Shown one piece after another: positions 26,189 to 39,815 of a stretch of 64,000 nucleotides of DNA (its first letter is position 1; each line of letters opens with the position of its first letter). The DNA lies in NCBI RefSeq assembly GCF_001854225.1, contig NZ_CP015208.1:1178001-1242000 (forward strand), written 5' to 3'. The notes below the pieces were generated by a model. That model searched no databases, was not told where the DNA came from, and was given only the letters and a program-made list of their open reading frames with translations. The position numbers were made by a program, and so were the translations under genes. The DNA comes from Candidatus Rhodoluna planktonica. GTDB taxonomy: Bacteria; Actinomycetota; Actinomycetes; Actinomycetales; Microbacteriaceae.

Positions 26189-27124
26189 CTAGCGCGGGTT
26201 CAACCGAACCGAGGGTAACTCAGGTGCCGGGATCCACCCGCCAACAAGGTCATCAAACTCGGCAAACCTGGTCAAACCTGCCGCGGTCAACTGCTCGTCT
26301 GACTGGCCGTCGCGAACATTCCACTCGCGACGCGCTTGAGCGATATCCTCGTGGGTTCGACCGATAAAGTTCCACCACATCAGGATTCGCTCACCGAAAG
26401 GTTCACCGCCTAATAGCAGCAGCGTGGCTGGCTCGGCACCGGTTTGCAACTCGATTTGCCCAGCACCCACCTCAAAAAACTCCATGGCCGAGATGTTAAG
26501 TGGATGGCCGTCAACAGTTACGCCACCTTCGACCGAAAGTAATCCGTGTTCAAAATTTTCGGCAAGCGACAAACTAACTGTTTGATTCGGTTCAAGGCGC
26601 AGCTCAGCGCCCATCATCGGGCTAAAGATTTTGGTTGGGGCTGACACTCCCCCGAAACTGCCTGCCAGCACGGTAGCCTCACCAGCGACCTCCGCGGCTG
26701 AATTATTCAGAGTAACTTTTGGTAGGTTGGCCTGGTGCTCAAATTCGGGGGCAACATCAAGTGCCGAACTCGGCAGTGCCACCCAGAGCTGCACCGCGTG
26801 CAAACGCTCTGGGCCACGAAGTGAAAGCTCACTGTGTGCAATTCCGCGCCCAGCGGTCATTAAATTTAGTTGACCGGGATGAATGTGCTGGATTGAACCA
26901 ATCGAGTCTCGATGTTCAATCGCGCCCTCCAGCAGCCAGGTAACGGTCTGCAAGCCGGTGTGCGGGTGGGCAGCCACGACCATGCCGTCGGTCTGCTCGG
27001 TTGGCCCAAAATGATCGACAAAACACCAAGCCCCAACCATTTTCAGATCTCGATGCGGCAGGGTTCGTCGAACCTCGACCCCGGTTCGAGTCGTGAGCTT
27101 GACTGGGCGAGGTTCGATAATCAC
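26189..27124 (-). CDS. Pirin-family cupin protein
   Basis: 311 residues. The N-terminal cupin shows the metal-binding His set HPHTGLQTVTWLLEG and IHPGQLNLMTAGRGIAHSE, and the C-terminal domain ends with the conserved LLLGGEPFGERILMWWNFIGR. Pirins are iron-binding proteins; some have quercetinase-type dioxygenase activity, others a regulatory role, so the reaction here is unknown. It is the last gene before the tuf terminator and is transcribed on its own or with unknown partners; membership of the catabolic island is uncertain. Confidence 0.92.
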   Translation of the reverse strand: MIIEPRPVKLTTRTGVEVRRTLPHRDLKMVGAWCFVDHFGPTEQTDGMVVAAHPHTGLQTVTWLLEGAIEHRDSIGSIQHIHPGQLNLMTAGRGIAHSELSLRGPERLHAVQLWVALPSSALDVAPEFEHQANLPKVTLNNSAAEVAGEATVLAGSFGGVSAPTKIFSPMMGAELRLEPNQTVSLSLAENFEHGLLSVEGGVTVDGHPLNISAMEFFEVGAGQIELQTGAEPATLLLLGGEPFGERILMWWNFIGRTHEDIAQARREWNVRDGQSDEQLTAAGLTRFAEFDDLVGGWIPAPELPSVRLNPR

Positions 27125-27145
27125 CCGTTTAGCCTAACCCGCATA

Positions 27146-27178
27146 AAAAAAGACCCGAGCCGAAGCCCGGGTCTTTTT
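27146..27178 (-). terminator. Intrinsic terminator of the tuf end of the str operon
   Basis: On the minus strand AAAAAGACCCGGGC, loop, GCTCGGGTCTTTTT: a 14-bp stem with one mismatch, ending in T residues, 17 bases after the tuf stop and before the pirin start. Confidence 0.93.
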
Positions 27179-27194
27179 AGAGTTTTTACAGAAA

Positions 27195-28385
27195 CTACTT
27201 GGTGATCTTGGTCACGGTTCCTGCACCAACGGTGCGGCCACCCTCACGGATAGCGAAACGTAGACCCTCTTCCATAGCGATTGGCTGGATTAGCTCAACT
27301 GCCATCTCGGTGGTGTCACCAGGCATAACCATTTCGGTTCCTGCTGGAAGGGTGATTACACCGGTTACGTCAGTAGTACGGAAGTAGAACTGTGGACGGT
27401 AGTTTGAGTAGAACGGGTTGTGACGGCCACCCTCATCCTTTGAAAGGATGTAGACGTTTGCGTCAAAGCCGGTGTGAGGAGTGATCGAACCAGGCTTAAC
27501 AACAACCTGGCCACGCTCTACGTCTTCACGCTTGGTTCCACGTAGCAATAGACCTACGTTCTCGCCGGCCTCTGCGTAGTCGAGAAGCTTGCGGAACATT
27601 TCGATACCGGTAACGGTGGTCTTCTGCTTCTCGCGGATACCAACGATCTCAACTTCGTCGTTCACGTTGATCTGGCCACGCTCGATCTTGCCGGTGATAA
27701 CGGTTCCACGACCAGTGATGGTGAAAACGTCTTCAACTGGCATTAGGAATGGCTTGTCTAGGTCGCGCTGAGGCTCTGGGATGAACTCGTCACAGGCGTC
27801 CATAAGCTTTAGAACTGCTTCGCCCCATGTTGCGTCGCCCTCTAGAGCCTTTAGACCTGAAACGCGAACAACAGGAGCGTCGTCGCCAGGGAACTCGTAC
27901 TGGTTTAGAAGGTCGCGGATTTCAACCTCAACCAACTCTAGGATTTCCTCGTCGTCAACCATGTCTGACTTGTTCAGAGCAACAACGATGTAAGGAACGC
28001 CAACCTGACGAGCAAGAAGTACGTGCTCCTTGGTCTGAGGCATAGGACCGTCGGTTGCTGCTACTACAAGGATGGCACCATCCATCTGAGCTGCACCGGT
28101 GATCATGTTCTTGATGTAGTCAGCGTGACCTGGAGCGTCTACGTGTGCGTAGTGACGCTTCTCAGTCTGGTACTCAACGTGTGAGATGTTGATGGTAATA
28201 CCGCGCTGCTTCTCTTCAGGAGAGTTGTCGATCTGGTCGAACGCGTAAGAAGCGTTTAGGTTTGGGTACTTGTCGTGAAGTACTTTGGTGATCGCAGCGG
28301 TCAAAGTGGTCTTACCGTGGTCGACGTGACCGATGGTACCAATGTTGACGTGCGGCTTGGTGCGCTCGAATTTCGCCTTAGCCAT
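27195..28385 (-). CDS. tuf: Translation elongation factor Tu
   Basis: GTPase delivering aminoacyl-tRNA to the ribosome. 396 residues, normal length, with G1 [10 protein letters not shown]3 DAPGHADY and G4 NKSD motifs and the standard C-terminal barrels. GAGGAGG precedes the ATG. Last gene of the str operon; in many relatives rpsJ follows, but here the catabolic island lies between. Confidence 0.99.
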   Translation of the reverse strand: MAKAKFERTKPHVNIGTIGHVDHGKTTLTAAITKVLHDKYPNLNASYAFDQIDNSPEEKQRGITINISHVEYQTEKRHYAHVDAPGHADYIKNMITGAAQMDGAILVVAATDGPMPQTKEHVLLARQVGVPYIVVALNKSDMVDDEEILELVEVEIRDLLNQYEFPGDDAPVVRVSGLKALEGDATWGEAVLKLMDACDEFIPEPQRDLDKPFLMPVEDVFTITGRGTVITGKIERGQINVNDEVEIVGIREKQKTTVTGIEMFRKLLDYAEAGENVGLLLRGTKREDVERGQVVVKPGSITPHTGFDANVYILSKDEGGRHNPFYSNYRPQFYFRTTDVTGVITLPAGTEMVMPGDTTEMAVELIQPIAMEEGLRFAIREGGRTVGAGTVTKITK

Positions 28386-28496
28386 TATGGGTCCTCCTCA
28401 GGACTCGTCGTTATTCATCGGACAGGTTTTGCCCGAAGAGTTTTTGGGGTTTACAGACTTTTAATCTTAGTTGGTCTTGCAGCAGTTGCGAAACTA

Positions 28497-30599
<2,103 letters not shown>

Positions 30600-30642
30600 G
30601 GGGTCCTCCGAAAGTTTGTTTTATTAACTGTTTGAAAAAGTA

Positions 30643-30693
30643 CATCCGCCCGATTAACCCGAGGTGAACAACCTCTTTGCAATCGAGCGGATG
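30643..30693 (-). promoter_or_regulatory. Nested dyad between rpsG and fusA
   Basis: Outer arms CATCCGCCCGATT (30643-30655) and AATCGAGCGGATG (30681-30693) pair over 13 bp with one mismatch. They enclose an inner hairpin GAGGT-gaaca-ACCTC (30661-30675). No T-run follows the structure directly, so a simple terminator is unlikely; a processing site or translational control element is possible. Confidence 0.7.
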
Positions 30694-30700
30694 CGCGCTC

Positions 30701-31171
30701 TTACCAGCGGTAGTGAGCGAAAGCCTTGTTTGACTCGGCCATCTTGTGGGTGTCTTCGCGACGCTTTACAGCTGCGCCAAGACCGTTTGATGCGTCGAGG
30801 ATCTCGTTCATCAGGCGGTCGGTCATGGTCTTTTCGCGACGAGCCTTTGCGTAGCTAACCAACCAGCGCATAGCTAGGGTGTTGGCACGGTGTGCCTTAA
30901 CCTCAACTGGCACCTGGTAGGTCGAACCACCGACGCGACGTGAGCGAACCTCAACCGTTGGGCGGATGTTGTCTAGAGCCTTCTTGAGCACTGCAACAGC
31001 CTCGGCACCTGACTTGTCTTTGGCGCCCTCTAGAGCACCGTAAACAATTGCTTCAGCTAGTGACTTCTTGCCATCAAGCAAGATTTTGTTGACTAGTTGT
31101 GAAACTACTGGCGAACCGTAAACCGGGTCGGCTACTACTGGACGCTTTGAAACTGGACCTTTACGAGGCAT
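30701..31171 (-). CDS. rpsG: Ribosomal protein S7
   Basis: Head-assembly protein of the 30S subunit, regulator of the str operon in E. coli. 156 residues, normal length, [20 protein letters not shown] with the conserved [20 protein letters not shown] block. It starts 5 bases after the rpsL stop. Confidence 0.99.
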   Translation of the reverse strand: MPRKGPVSKRPVVADPVYGSPVVSQLVNKILLDGKKSLAEAIVYGALEGAKDKSGAEAVAVLKKALDNIRPTVEVRSRRVGGSTYQVPVEVKAHRANTLAMRWLVSYAKARREKTMTDRLMNEILDASNGLGAAVKRREDTHKMAESNKAFAHYRW

Positions 31172-31176
31172 TTAAA

Positions 31177-31548
31177 TTACTTACCCTTCTTGACACCGTA
31201 TTGGCTGCGAGCCTGCTTACGGTTCTTAACGCCCTGGGTGTCTAGCGCACCACGAACGATCTTGTAGCGAACACCTGGTAGGTCTTTCACACGACCACCG
31301 CGGACAAGCACCATTGAGTGCTCTTGAAGGTTGTGGCCTTCACCCGGGATGTAGGCGGTTACTTCGATGCCGTTGCTTAGCTTGACACGAGCTACTTTAC
31401 GCAGCGCCGAGTTTGGCTTCTTTGGTGTGGTGGTGTAAACACGGGTGCAAACGCCGCGACGCTGTGGGCTCTGCTTTAGAGCAGGCGCTTTGGTCTTGGT
31501 GACCTTAGGGGTGCGACCCTTGCGGACCAACTGCTGAATTGTTGGCAC
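31177..31548 (-). CDS. rpsL: Ribosomal protein S12
   Basis: Decoding-centre protein. 123 residues with [20 protein letters not shown]. The streptomycin-site segments [12 protein letters not shown] (wild-type Lys) and [13 protein letters not shown] are unaltered, so no classic rpsL resistance substitution is visible. Confidence 0.99.
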   Translation of the reverse strand: MPTIQQLVRKGRTPKVTKTKAPALKQSPQRRGVCTRVYTTTPKKPNSALRKVARVKLSNGIEVTAYIPGEGHNLQEHSMVLVRGGRVKDLPGVRYKIVRGALDTQGVKNRKQARSQYGVKKGK

Positions 31549-31643
31549 TACTTCTCCTTGTTAAATCTGGCCGACTTTTAGCCAGAGCTTGTGTTGATAA
31601 CAACTTCTTTGGCGCACCAGATTGGTGCTACTAAAGATTCTTT

Positions 31644-31735
31644 GAGCCCACCGGAGCATTTATCTGCTAGCAAGGGCAAGCATGTGCACTAGCACACGCC
31701 TGTCCAAGACTATCGAAGATGCTCCGGCGGGTCAA
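31644..31735 (-). promoter_or_regulatory. str operon promoter overlapping a long nested inverted repeat
   Basis: On the minus strand TTGACC (31730-31735), a 17-base spacer and TAGTCT (31707-31712) form a good sigma-A promoter, giving a leader of about 150 bases before rpsL. The spacer contains CCGGAGCAT, one arm of an inverted repeat whose partner ATGCTCCGGTGGG lies at about 31644-31659 in the leader. Between the arms is a second hairpin, GCGTGTGC-TAGT-GCACATGC. The same sequence also follows rpoC, so it may act as promoter, attenuator and rpoC 3' structure together. Confidence 0.7.
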
Positions 31736-31746
31736 ATAGTTTTTTA

Positions 31747-34700
31747 CTACTCCTCGGTCGAGTAAGACTCGATCGAGGTGAAGCTGAGGTCTGTGGCGTT
31801 GAAGTCGTCTGAGAAATCGTTGTTCTCAGCGCCTGCAGCCCACATGCGGTTCGGGTAACGCTCGGCCTTTGCCTCTTCGGTTGCCTCTACCTTGATGTTG
31901 CGGTAAACAGGCAGACCGGTTCCGGCTGGGATGAGCTTTCCGATGATGACGTTCTCTTTTAGACCAACTAGTGGGTCTTCGCGACGGTCTAGAGCTGCCT
32001 GAGTTAGAACTCGGGTAGTCTCCTGGAACGAAGCGGCCGATAGCCATGACTGAGCAGCTAGCGAAGCACGGGTCATACCCATAACTTCTTGGCGAGCAGA
32101 AGCAGGCTTCTTGCCCGAAGCTAGCGCGGCGCGGTTGATGTGAACGAACTTGTTGCGGTCAACAATTTCACCAGGCAGCATTTCGGTGTCGCCCGAGTCG
32201 ATCACGGTTACCTTGCCAAGCATCTGACGAACAATAACCTCGAGGTGCTTGTCGTGCAGTGGTACACCCTGTGAACCATAGATGGCCTGAACACCACGGA
32301 TGATTTCGGCTGCTGCTTCACGAGCACCCTTCACCATCAAAACCTCGTGAGGAATTGGAGTTCCGTCAACTAGGTAGTCTCCAGCTTTGACAACTTCACC
32401 CTTTTCGACCAAAAGGTCGTCGATGTTGCTAACCGAGGTGATCGGAGCGAACGGTGACAACTTCTTGAAGGTCTTTGAGGTGGTGCGGCTGAATGAGTAC
32501 TGGTTAGCTAGCGCCTCAGCCTCTTTTTCAGCGGCTTCACCCTGTGGGCGAACGTAGATGTCAAACTTCTTGGTGCCACCCGACGTAGGAACCTCGACGA
32601 TGTCGACCACACCAGGCCAGAATGCCATAACGGCAACCTTGCCCTGCTGACGCCAACCAACACGGGCTTCAAGCAAGTCGGTTACACCGTTTAGACCCTG
32701 GGTGATGTCGTAAGAGATCAGACGCTCAACACGAACCTTCTGACCACCGATTGACTTAAGAATGGTCTGCTTCTTCGCTGAAGATGCAGCACCACCGGTG
32801 TGGAAGGTACGCATGGTTAGCTGGGTTCCAGGCTCACCGATTGACTGTGCAGCGATGATACCGATTGCCTCACCAAGCTCGACAGCGTCGCCGGTTGCCA
32901 GTGAGATGCCGTAGCAAAGTGCACAAACACCCTGCTCTGCCTCACAGGTAAGCACCGAACGAACATTGACAGCCTCGACGTTGGCAGCCTTGAAAGCATC
33001 TACTAGCTTCTGGTCGACCGACTGGCCAGCCTTAGCAAGAGTCTCTTTGCCGACAACAACATCCTGGTTCAGGGTACGGTGCAGCACCGAAAGTTCGATG
33101 GTCTGCTCATCCCAGTTGCCGTCTGCATCTTTCAAAGACTTCTCAAGACCCTTAGTGGTCTCACAGTCGGCCTCGCGAACGATAACGTCTTGAGCAACGT
33201 CGACTAGACGACGGGTTAGGTAGCCGGCAGCCGCAGTCTTCATCGCGGTGTCGGCGTTACCCTTACGGGCACCGGTTGCGTTGATGAAGTACTCGTTGGC
33301 GGTAAGACCTAGCAGGTAGTTACCCTTGACCGGCATCGGTGCGAAGTCACCGGATGATGTTGCCACCGGACCACGCATACCAACAATCGAACGAATCTGT
33401 AGCCAGTTACCGCGGGCACCCGAGGTAACCATCTTGAAGATTGCGTTGTCTGCAGGAATCGACTCTTGCAGCATGTTCTGGATCTCGTTGGTCTTCTTGA
33501 ACCAAAGCGCACCCAGCTCGTCACGACGCTCGAGGTCTGACTTTAGACCGTTGTCGAACGCTTCCTGGATCTTGGTGTGCTCTTTTTCAGCGTCGGCAAT
33601 TGCCTTAGCGCGAGCCTTGTCGAATGCACCCGAAGCGTCGAAGTTTGCGTCGGCGATTGACATCGAGACACCCGAACGAGTCGCCCAGTAGAAACCAGCA
33701 TCCTTGATGCGGTCTAGAGCCTGAGCCACGTCAACGCGGGTGAACTTCTCGACAAGCTCGGTCACGATGCGACCGATTTCTTTCTTGCCAACCTGACCTT
33801 CGTAATACTCATAACCCTCTGGCAAGGTTTCGTTGAACAGTGCGCGACCCAAAGTGGTCTCGCGAAGCTCAACCTCACCGCTGCGAATCAAACGAAGCTT
33901 GATTTTGGCCTGAAGGTCTAGAGTGCGGTTGTCGAAAGCCATCTGTGCTTCAGCAATCGAACCGAAAGCGGTTCCTTCGCCGGTAGCACCCTCTTTTAGA
34001 CCGGTCATGTGGTACAGACCAATGATCATGTCCTGGGTAGGTACTGCAACTGGGCGGCCGTCTGAAGGCTTCAAGATGTTGTTCGAAGCAAGCATCAAGA
34101 TGCGAGCCTCAGCCTGAGCCTCTACCGATAGCGGTAGGTGAACAGCCATCTGGTCACCGTCGAAGTCTGCGTTGAACGCAGCACAAACAAGTGGGTGAAG
34201 CTGAATAGCCTTACCTTCAACCAACTGTGGTTCGAAGGCCTGGATACCCAAACGGTGCAGGGTTGGTGCACGGTTTAGTAGCACCGGACGCTCGCGAATT
34301 ACCTCTTCGAGAACACCCCAAACCTGTGGACGTGAACGCTCAACCATGCGCTTGGCGCTCTTGATGTTCTGAGCTAGACCAAGGTCGACTAGACGCTTCA
34401 TTACGAAAGGCTTGAAGAGCTCTAGAGCCATAAGCTTTGGCAGACCACACTGGTGCAGCTTCAGCTGAGGACCAACAACGATAACCGAACGACCTGAGTA
34501 GTCGACGCGCTTACCTAGAAGGTTCTGACGGAAACGACCCTGCTTACCCTTTAGCAAGTCAGATAGCGACTTGAGAGCGCGGTTACCGGTTCCGGTCACG
34601 GCACGACCGCGACGTCCATTGTCGAACAGTGCGTCAACAGCCTCTTGAAGCATGCGTTTTTCGTTGTTCAAGATGGTCTTTGGCACAGCACCAAGGTCGA

Positions 34701-35964
34701 TGAAGCGCTTTAGACGGTTGTTGCGGTTGATGACACGACGGTATAGGTCGTTTAGGTCTGAGGTAGCAAAACGGCCACCGTCAAGCTGAACCATCGGACG
34801 GATCTCTGGTGGAAGTACTGGAAGTACGTCTAGAACCATTGAAGTCGGAGGGGTGCTTGAGTTGATGAACGACTGAACAACCTTCAGACGCTTGATTGCC
34901 TGAGTCTGCTTTGAACCCTTGGTGGTAGCAATCTGCTCGCGTAGTTCAGCAGCTGCTGCATCAAGGTCGAACTCGGCTAGCACGCGCTGAACTGCCTCGG
35001 CACCGATTGCGGTGTCGAAGTATTCGCCGAAGCTGTAGTCGAAGTGGTCGAAGATGACGTCGTTCTGAATAAGTGCGCCTGCCTCAAGTGACAGGAATAG
35101 ACGCCAGGCCAACTGCTCTTTCTGCAGGTTGGCTGGACGCTCGACGCGTGCGTATTCTTTGACGATCTTGTCGGTCTTCTTGCGGAACTCTTCTTTTAGC
35201 TTCTTGAGCTCTTTTTCTTCGGCCACACTGCGGGTGACTTCGGTCTCGTCGACAACATCGCTGTCTTCTTCTAGAGCGGCAAGAGCCTTCTTGTTCCAGA
35301 AACCTTCTGGGTTCTTCTCTTCGGCGTCAACCAACTGCTCGATTGACTTAGCGAAGGATGATTCAACCCACTGAGGTGCTTCCCAGAGCTTGACTGCTGG
35401 CTCAAGAGCTAGGCCCTTGGCGGTTAGCGCGTCGTACTCTGCCTGAGCAACAGAAAGCATCTCTTCTAGGCGGCTGTCTAGCAGGGTGCGCACACGAGAG
35501 ACGTAGTCTTCTTTGATTAGCGCAGCATCTAGAGTCTTGTCTTCGTGGTGAACCGACATTACTCGGTAAGCAGCGAAGTAGATGATCTTCTCAAGGTCTT
35601 TTGGTGCCATGTTGAGCAAGTAACCCAAACGTGAAGGCACACCCTTGAAGTACCAGATGTGAGTAACCGGCGCTGCAAGCTCGATGTGACCCATGCGCTC
35701 ACGACGAACTGAAGACTTGGTTACCTCGACGCCACAGCGCTCACAAACAATGCCCTTGAAGCGAACACGCTTGTACTTTCCACAAGAACATTCCCAGTCC
35801 TTGGTTGGACCGAAGATCTTCTCACAGAAAAGGCCGTCCTTTTCTGGCTTCAGGGTTCGGTAGTTGATGGTCTCTGGCTTCTTTACTTCACCGTTAGACC
35901 AAGAGCGGATGTCATCCGAGGTTGCTAGGCCGACGCGTAGCGCACTGAAGTTCTGAACTTCCAT
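31747..35964 (-). CDS. rpoC: RNA polymerase beta' subunit, longer than usual
   Basis: Catalytic RNA polymerase subunit. The zinc ribbon [20 protein letters not shown], the metal-binding [16 protein letters not shown] and the trigger-loop region [16 protein letters not shown] are intact. At 1405 residues it is roughly 90-110 longer than the approximately 1290-1316 usual in actinobacteria. Extra sequence is visible in the N-terminal clamp around residues 190-290 (acidic, Glu/Lys-rich, for example [20 protein letters not shown]) and directly after FHTGG, where about 25 residues ([20 protein letters not shown]...) precede the usual DITQGL. It starts 24 bases after rpoB. Confidence 0.98.
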   Translation of the reverse strand: MEVQNFSALRVGLATSDDIRSWSNGEVKKPETINYRTLKPEKDGLFCEKIFGPTKDWECSCGKYKRVRFKGIVCERCGVEVTKSSVRRERMGHIELAAPVTHIWYFKGVPSRLGYLLNMAPKDLEKIIYFAAYRVMSVHHEDKTLDAALIKEDYVSRVRTLLDSRLEEMLSVAQAEYDALTAKGLALEPAVKLWEAPQWVESSFAKSIEQLVDAEEKNPEGFWNKKALAALEEDSDVVDETEVTRSVAEEKELKKLKEEFRKKTDKIVKEYARVERPANLQKEQLAWRLFLSLEAGALIQNDVIFDHFDYSFGEYFDTAIGAEAVQRVLAEFDLDAAAAELREQIATTKGSKQTQAIKRLKVVQSFINSSTPPTSMVLDVLPVLPPEIRPMVQLDGGRFATSDLNDLYRRVINRNNRLKRFIDLGAVPKTILNNEKRMLQEAVDALFDNGRRGRAVTGTGNRALKSLSDLLKGKQGRFRQNLLGKRVDYSGRSVIVVGPQLKLHQCGLPKLMALELFKPFVMKRLVDLGLAQNIKSAKRMVERSRPQVWGVLEEVIRERPVLLNRAPTLHRLGIQAFEPQLVEGKAIQLHPLVCAAFNADFDGDQMAVHLPLSVEAQAEARILMLASNNILKPSDGRPVAVPTQDMIIGLYHMTGLKEGATGEGTAFGSIAEAQMAFDNRTLDLQAKIKLRLIRSGEVELRETTLGRALFNETLPEGYEYYEGQVGKKEIGRIVTELVEKFTRVDVAQALDRIKDAGFYWATRSGVSMSIADANFDASGAFDKARAKAIADAEKEHTKIQEAFDNGLKSDLERRDELGALWFKKTNEIQNMLQESIPADNAIFKMVTSGARGNWLQIRSIVGMRGPVATSSGDFAPMPVKGNYLLGLTANEYFINATGARKGNADTAMKTAAAGYLTRRLVDVAQDVIVREADCETTKGLEKSLKDADGNWDEQTIELSVLHRTLNQDVVVGKETLAKAGQSVDQKLVDAFKAANVEAVNVRSVLTCEAEQGVCALCYGISLATGDAVELGEAIGIIAAQSIGEPGTQLTMRTFHTGGAASSAKKQTILKSIGGQKVRVERLISYDITQGLNGVTDLLEARVGWRQQGKVAVMAFWPGVVDIVEVPTSGGTKKFDIYVRPQGEAAEKEAEALANQYSFSRTTSKTFKKLSPFAPITSVSNIDDLLVEKGEVVKAGDYLVDGTPIPHEVLMVKGAREAAAEIIRGVQAIYGSQGVPLHDKHLEVIVRQMLGKVTVIDSGDTEMLPGEIVDRNKFVHINRAALASGKKPASARQEVMGMTRASLAAQSWLSAASFQETTRVLTQAALDRREDPLVGLKENVIIGKLIPAGTGLPVYRNIKVEATEEAKAERYPNRMWAAGAENNDFSDDFNATDLSFTSIESYSTEE

Positions 35965-35988
35965 GATTTTCCTTATTCCCTAAATCTC

Positions 35989-38900
35989 TTAGTAACCGTT
36001 GTTGAATTGATCGAATTCAACGTCAACGATTGATGCTTCGTTGCGCGAAAGGTTGATGCCGAGCTCTTCAGCAGCACGGTCTGATTCGAAGGTGTCCTCT
36101 TCTTTCAGAGCAACTGCCTGACCCTGTTCGTTGAGAACCTCAACGTTGAGTGCCAGTGACTGCATTTCTTTCGCTAGAACTCGGAATGACTCTGGGATAC
36201 CAGGAGCCTGGATGTTCTCGCCCTTGACGATTGCCTCGTAGGTCTTGACACGACCGGTGATGTCGTCTGACTTGATAGTGAGCAACTCTTGCAGGGTGTG
36301 CGCTGCACCATAAGCTTGCAGTGCCCACACCTCCATCTCACCAAAGCGCTGACCACCGAACTGAGCCTTACCACCCAATGGCTGCTGGGTAATCATTGAG
36401 TAAGGACCGGTTGAACGAGCGTGAATCTTGTCGTCAACTAGGTGGTGCAGCTTCAAGATGTACATGTAACCGACCGAAATCTTCTCTGGGAACGGCTCAC
36501 CTGAACGGCCATCGAACAGAGTTGCCTTACCGGTCTCGTCAACTAGACGCTGACCGTCACGGTTTGGCAGGGTCGACTTGAGCAGACCCACGATTTCGTC
36601 TTTAGAAGCGCCGTCGAAGATTGGGGTAGCAACCTTGGTGCCCGGTGCGCCTTCGCGCATCTCGGCAACCATCTGGTCGGCCCACTTGGCAACGCCTTCA
36701 ACCTTCCAACCCTGCTTTGAGATCCAACCAAGGTGGGTCTCAAGAACCTGACCGAAGTTCATACGACCTGGAATACCAAGTGGGTTTAGAACTACGTCAA
36801 CCGGGGTTCCGTCTTCAAGGAATGGCATGTCTTCGACCGGAAGGATCTTCGAGATAACACCCTTGTTTCCGTGGCGACCAGCAAGCTTGTCACCTTCGGT
36901 AATCTTGCGCTTCTGAGCGATGTGAACGACTACGCGTTGGTTTACACCGGCACCTAGCTCGTCGTCGCCAGCTTCGATGTCGAAGACCTTAACGCCGATG
37001 ACGGTACCTTGCTCGCCGTGTGGCACCTTCAACGAGGTGTCGCGAACTTCGCGGCTCTTCTCGTTGAAGATTGCGCGTAGCAAGCGCTCTTCAGCTGAAA
37101 GCTCGGTTTCACCCTTAGGGGTAACTTTTCCGACCAGGATGTCGCCTGGGCGAACCTCAGCACCAATGCGGATGATGCCGCGCTCGTCAAGCTGAGCCAA
37201 AGCCTCTTGCGAAACGTTTGGTAGGTCGGCGGTGATTTCTTCTTTACCTAGCTTGGTGTCGCGAGCGTCAACCTCGTACTCTTCGATGTGAATCGAAGAA
37301 AGGGTGTCGTCTTTGACCAAGTTCTGGCTAAGAATGATGGCGTCTTCGAAGTTGTGACCTTCCCAAGGCATGAATGCCACGAGCAAGTTTTTACCTAATG
37401 CCAATTCACCGTTTTCGGTTGATGGACCATCAGCTAGAACTTCGCCGGCCTCAACGCGCTGACCTTCAGAAACGATGACGCGCTGGTTGATAGCGGTGCC
37501 CTGGTTTGAACGGTCGAACTTGCGAAGCACGTAAATCTTGTCGCCACCCTTGTCTTGGGTAACGGTGATGGTGTCGGCGTTTACCTCGGTTACAACACCA
37601 GCGGTCTCGTTGACAATAACTGCACCCGAGTCAATTGCAGCAACGCGCTCCATACCGGTTCCGACAAATGGTGAGTCAGAACGAAGCAGTGGAACAGCCT
37701 GACGCTGCATGTTGGCACCCATAAGCGCACGAGAAGAGTCGTCGTGCTCGAGGAACGGAATCAACGAGGTTGAAACCGAAGCCAACTGACGAGGCGAGAT
37801 GTCTAGGTAGTCGACGTCTTCTGCGTCGACCTCAACAACGTCACCCTGGAAACGTGCGAAAACCTTTTTGTTGGCAAAGGTTTTGTCGGCGTTTAGTGGG
37901 GTGTCGGCTGCACCGATGGCCTTGCCCTGCTCGGCAGCGGCGTCTAGGTACTCGATCTTGCCTGAAACCTTGCCGTTGACGACCTTGTTGTAAGGAGTCT
38001 CGATGAAACCGAAGGCATTGATGCGGGCGTAGGCGGTTAGCGAACCGATTAGACCGATGTTTGGACCTTCAGGGGTTTCTACTGGACACATACGGCCGTA
38101 GTGCGATGGGTGAACGTCACGAACCTCCATCTGGGCACGCTCACGAGCGATACCACCAGGACCAAGAGCCGATAGACGACGCTTGTGCGCCAACCCGGCA
38201 AGTGGGTTGTTTTGGTCCATGAACTGTGAAAGCTGCGAAGCACCAAAGAATTCTTTGATGGCGCTGACAACTGGACGCAGGTTGATCAGGGTCTGCGGAG
38301 TAATTGCCTCGATGTCTTGGGTCGACATGCGCTCACGAACCACGCGCTCCATGCGGCTTAGACCGATGCGCACCTGGTTCTGAATTAGCTCGCCAACCGA
38401 ACGGATGCGACGGTTTGAGAAGTCGTCGATGTCGTCTGATGAAACAGCGATCTTGACGTTCTTGCCACCCATCTTGATTGGGAACTCAAGACGAGCACCG
38501 GTTGAGACGGCAGAAGCGTTTGCAATCTGTAGGTCGAACAAAAGTAGGTACTTGAGGGTAGCTACAACGTCTTCGACGGTGAGGGTGTTGACGTTGGCAT
38601 CAACGCTTAGACCGAGCTTGCGGTTTAGCTTGTGGCGACCGACCTTGGCAAGGTTATAGCGCTTTGATTCAAAGTAGGTCGACTTTAGCCAAGCCTCTGA
38701 AACTTCGGCACCGGCTGCCTCGCCACGAACCTTGCGGTAAAGCTCGCGAAGTGCATCTTCTTTGGTGACGATTGGGGTGGCAAAAACCTTTGAGCGGTCG
38801 TAAGCCAGGGTGTTCTCGATGATGTTGATATCGAAAGTCCAGTTAGGTGCTCCCGCCTTAACTGCTGATTCGAGGTCTTTGAACTCATCGCGAATCTGGT

Positions 38901-39618
38901 CTTCGGTTAGACCTAGGGCCTTTAGGAAGATGGTTGCCGAGACTTTGGTCTTGCGGTCTACCTGAACCTGAACGATTGGCTGGCCGAAGCGGGCGATTGG
39001 CTTGCGCTCGTCGCGAACCCACTCGGTCAGGAACTCTAGGTATGAACCACGGCTTGGGATGATCTGCGCCTTGTTGTTGCGCACATCGAGGTTACCCGTG
39101 GTGTTTGTCGAAACCGAGAAGTAGACACCGGGTGAACGAACTAGCTGTGAAACTACAACACGCTCGGTTCCGTTGATAACGAAGGTGCCTTTTTCGGTCA
39201 TGACTGGGAAGTCACCCATGAAAACGGTCTGTGATTTGATTTCACCGGTTAGGTAGTTGGTGAACTCGGCTTTGATGTAGAGCGGCTGGGTGTAGCTCTT
39301 GCCCTTTTCTTTACACTCTTCTGGCGTGTATGAAGGGTCGTAAAGCATCGGCTCGGCAAAGGCAAGGCCCATCTTGGCATCTTGCGAAGGGTTTGCTGAG
39401 TCTTCGATTGGTGAGATTTCTTCAAAGATCTCTTCTAGACCGGTCTTAGCGGCTGGGCCTTCTTTTTCGCGCCAAGCAGGTGCACCGATTAGCCAATCAA
39501 AGCTTTCGGTCTGCAGCTGGAGCAGATCTGGTAATTCGATTGGTTCAGGGTTTTTCGCAAAGGAAAGACGCTTTGCCAATCGATCGTTCTTAGTAGTTTT
39601 TGCGTTCTTCGCAGCCAA
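35989..39618 (-). CDS. rpoB: RNA polymerase beta subunit
   Basis: 1209 residues, slightly longer than most actinobacterial forms. The start is TTG at 39616-39618, with GGAGG seven bases before it. The rifampicin region reads [31 protein letters not shown]: the residues equal to E. coli Asp516, His526 and Ser531 are present, but those equal to Ser522 and Thr525 are both Ala. The C-terminal [20 protein letters not shown] is conserved. Confidence 0.98.
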   Translation of the reverse strand: MAAKNAKTTKNDRLAKRLSFAKNPEPIELPDLLQLQTESFDWLIGAPAWREKEGPAAKTGLEEIFEEISPIEDSANPSQDAKMGLAFAEPMLYDPSYTPEECKEKGKSYTQPLYIKAEFTNYLTGEIKSQTVFMGDFPVMTEKGTFVINGTERVVVSQLVRSPGVYFSVSTNTTGNLDVRNNKAQIIPSRGSYLEFLTEWVRDERKPIARFGQPIVQVQVDRKTKVSATIFLKALGLTEDQIRDEFKDLESAVKAGAPNWTFDINIIENTLAYDRSKVFATPIVTKEDALRELYRKVRGEAAGAEVSEAWLKSTYFESKRYNLAKVGRHKLNRKLGLSVDANVNTLTVEDVVATLKYLLLFDLQIANASAVSTGARLEFPIKMGGKNVKIAVSSDDIDDFSNRRIRSVGELIQNQVRIGLSRMERVVRERMSTQDIEAITPQTLINLRPVVSAIKEFFGASQLSQFMDQNNPLAGLAHKRRLSALGPGGIARERAQMEVRDVHPSHYGRMCPVETPEGPNIGLIGSLTAYARINAFGFIETPYNKVVNGKVSGKIEYLDAAAEQGKAIGAADTPLNADKTFANKKVFARFQGDVVEVDAEDVDYLDISPRQLASVSTSLIPFLEHDDSSRALMGANMQRQAVPLLRSDSPFVGTGMERVAAIDSGAVIVNETAGVVTEVNADTITVTQDKGGDKIYVLRKFDRSNQGTAINQRVIVSEGQRVEAGEVLADGPSTENGELALGKNLLVAFMPWEGHNFEDAIILSQNLVKDDTLSSIHIEEYEVDARDTKLGKEEITADLPNVSQEALAQLDERGIIRIGAEVRPGDILVGKVTPKGETELSAEERLLRAIFNEKSREVRDTSLKVPHGEQGTVIGVKVFDIEAGDDELGAGVNQRVVVHIAQKRKITEGDKLAGRHGNKGVISKILPVEDMPFLEDGTPVDVVLNPLGIPGRMNFGQVLETHLGWISKQGWKVEGVAKWADQMVAEMREGAPGTKVATPIFDGASKDEIVGLLKSTLPNRDGQRLVDETGKATLFDGRSGEPFPEKISVGYMYILKLHHLVDDKIHARSTGPYSMITQQPLGGKAQFGGQRFGEMEVWALQAYGAAHTLQELLTIKSDDITGRVKTYEAIVKGENIQAPGIPESFRVLAKEMQSLALNVEVLNEQGQAVALKEEDTFESDRAAEELGINLSRNEASIVDVEFDQFNNGY

Positions 39619-39770
39619 TGCTGTTCCTCCAAGGAATAGTGCCTCGAGCTAATCGCGAATTAGTTCGTGGATTTGGGTGAAAAATCGCAACCTAGAACCA
39701 GTGACGCCACAATTTGCGTCACGCGCGCAGCCAAAATATGCATGCGGGGTGTTTGGGAGCAAAAACTCAG

Positions 39771-39798
39771 TCTATAACGATTTCGCCACACCTGTAAA
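39771..39798 (-). promoter_or_regulatory. Putative rpoBC promoter
   Basis: Minus-strand TTTACA (39793-39798), 16-base spacer and TATAGA (39771-39776), about 150 bases before the rpoB start. The -35 lies inside a small palindrome CCTGTAAACAGG (39791-39802). The rest of the 197-base gap 39619-39815 shows no gene. Confidence 0.55.
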
Positions 39799-39815
39799 CA
39801 GGTATTTGACATTTT

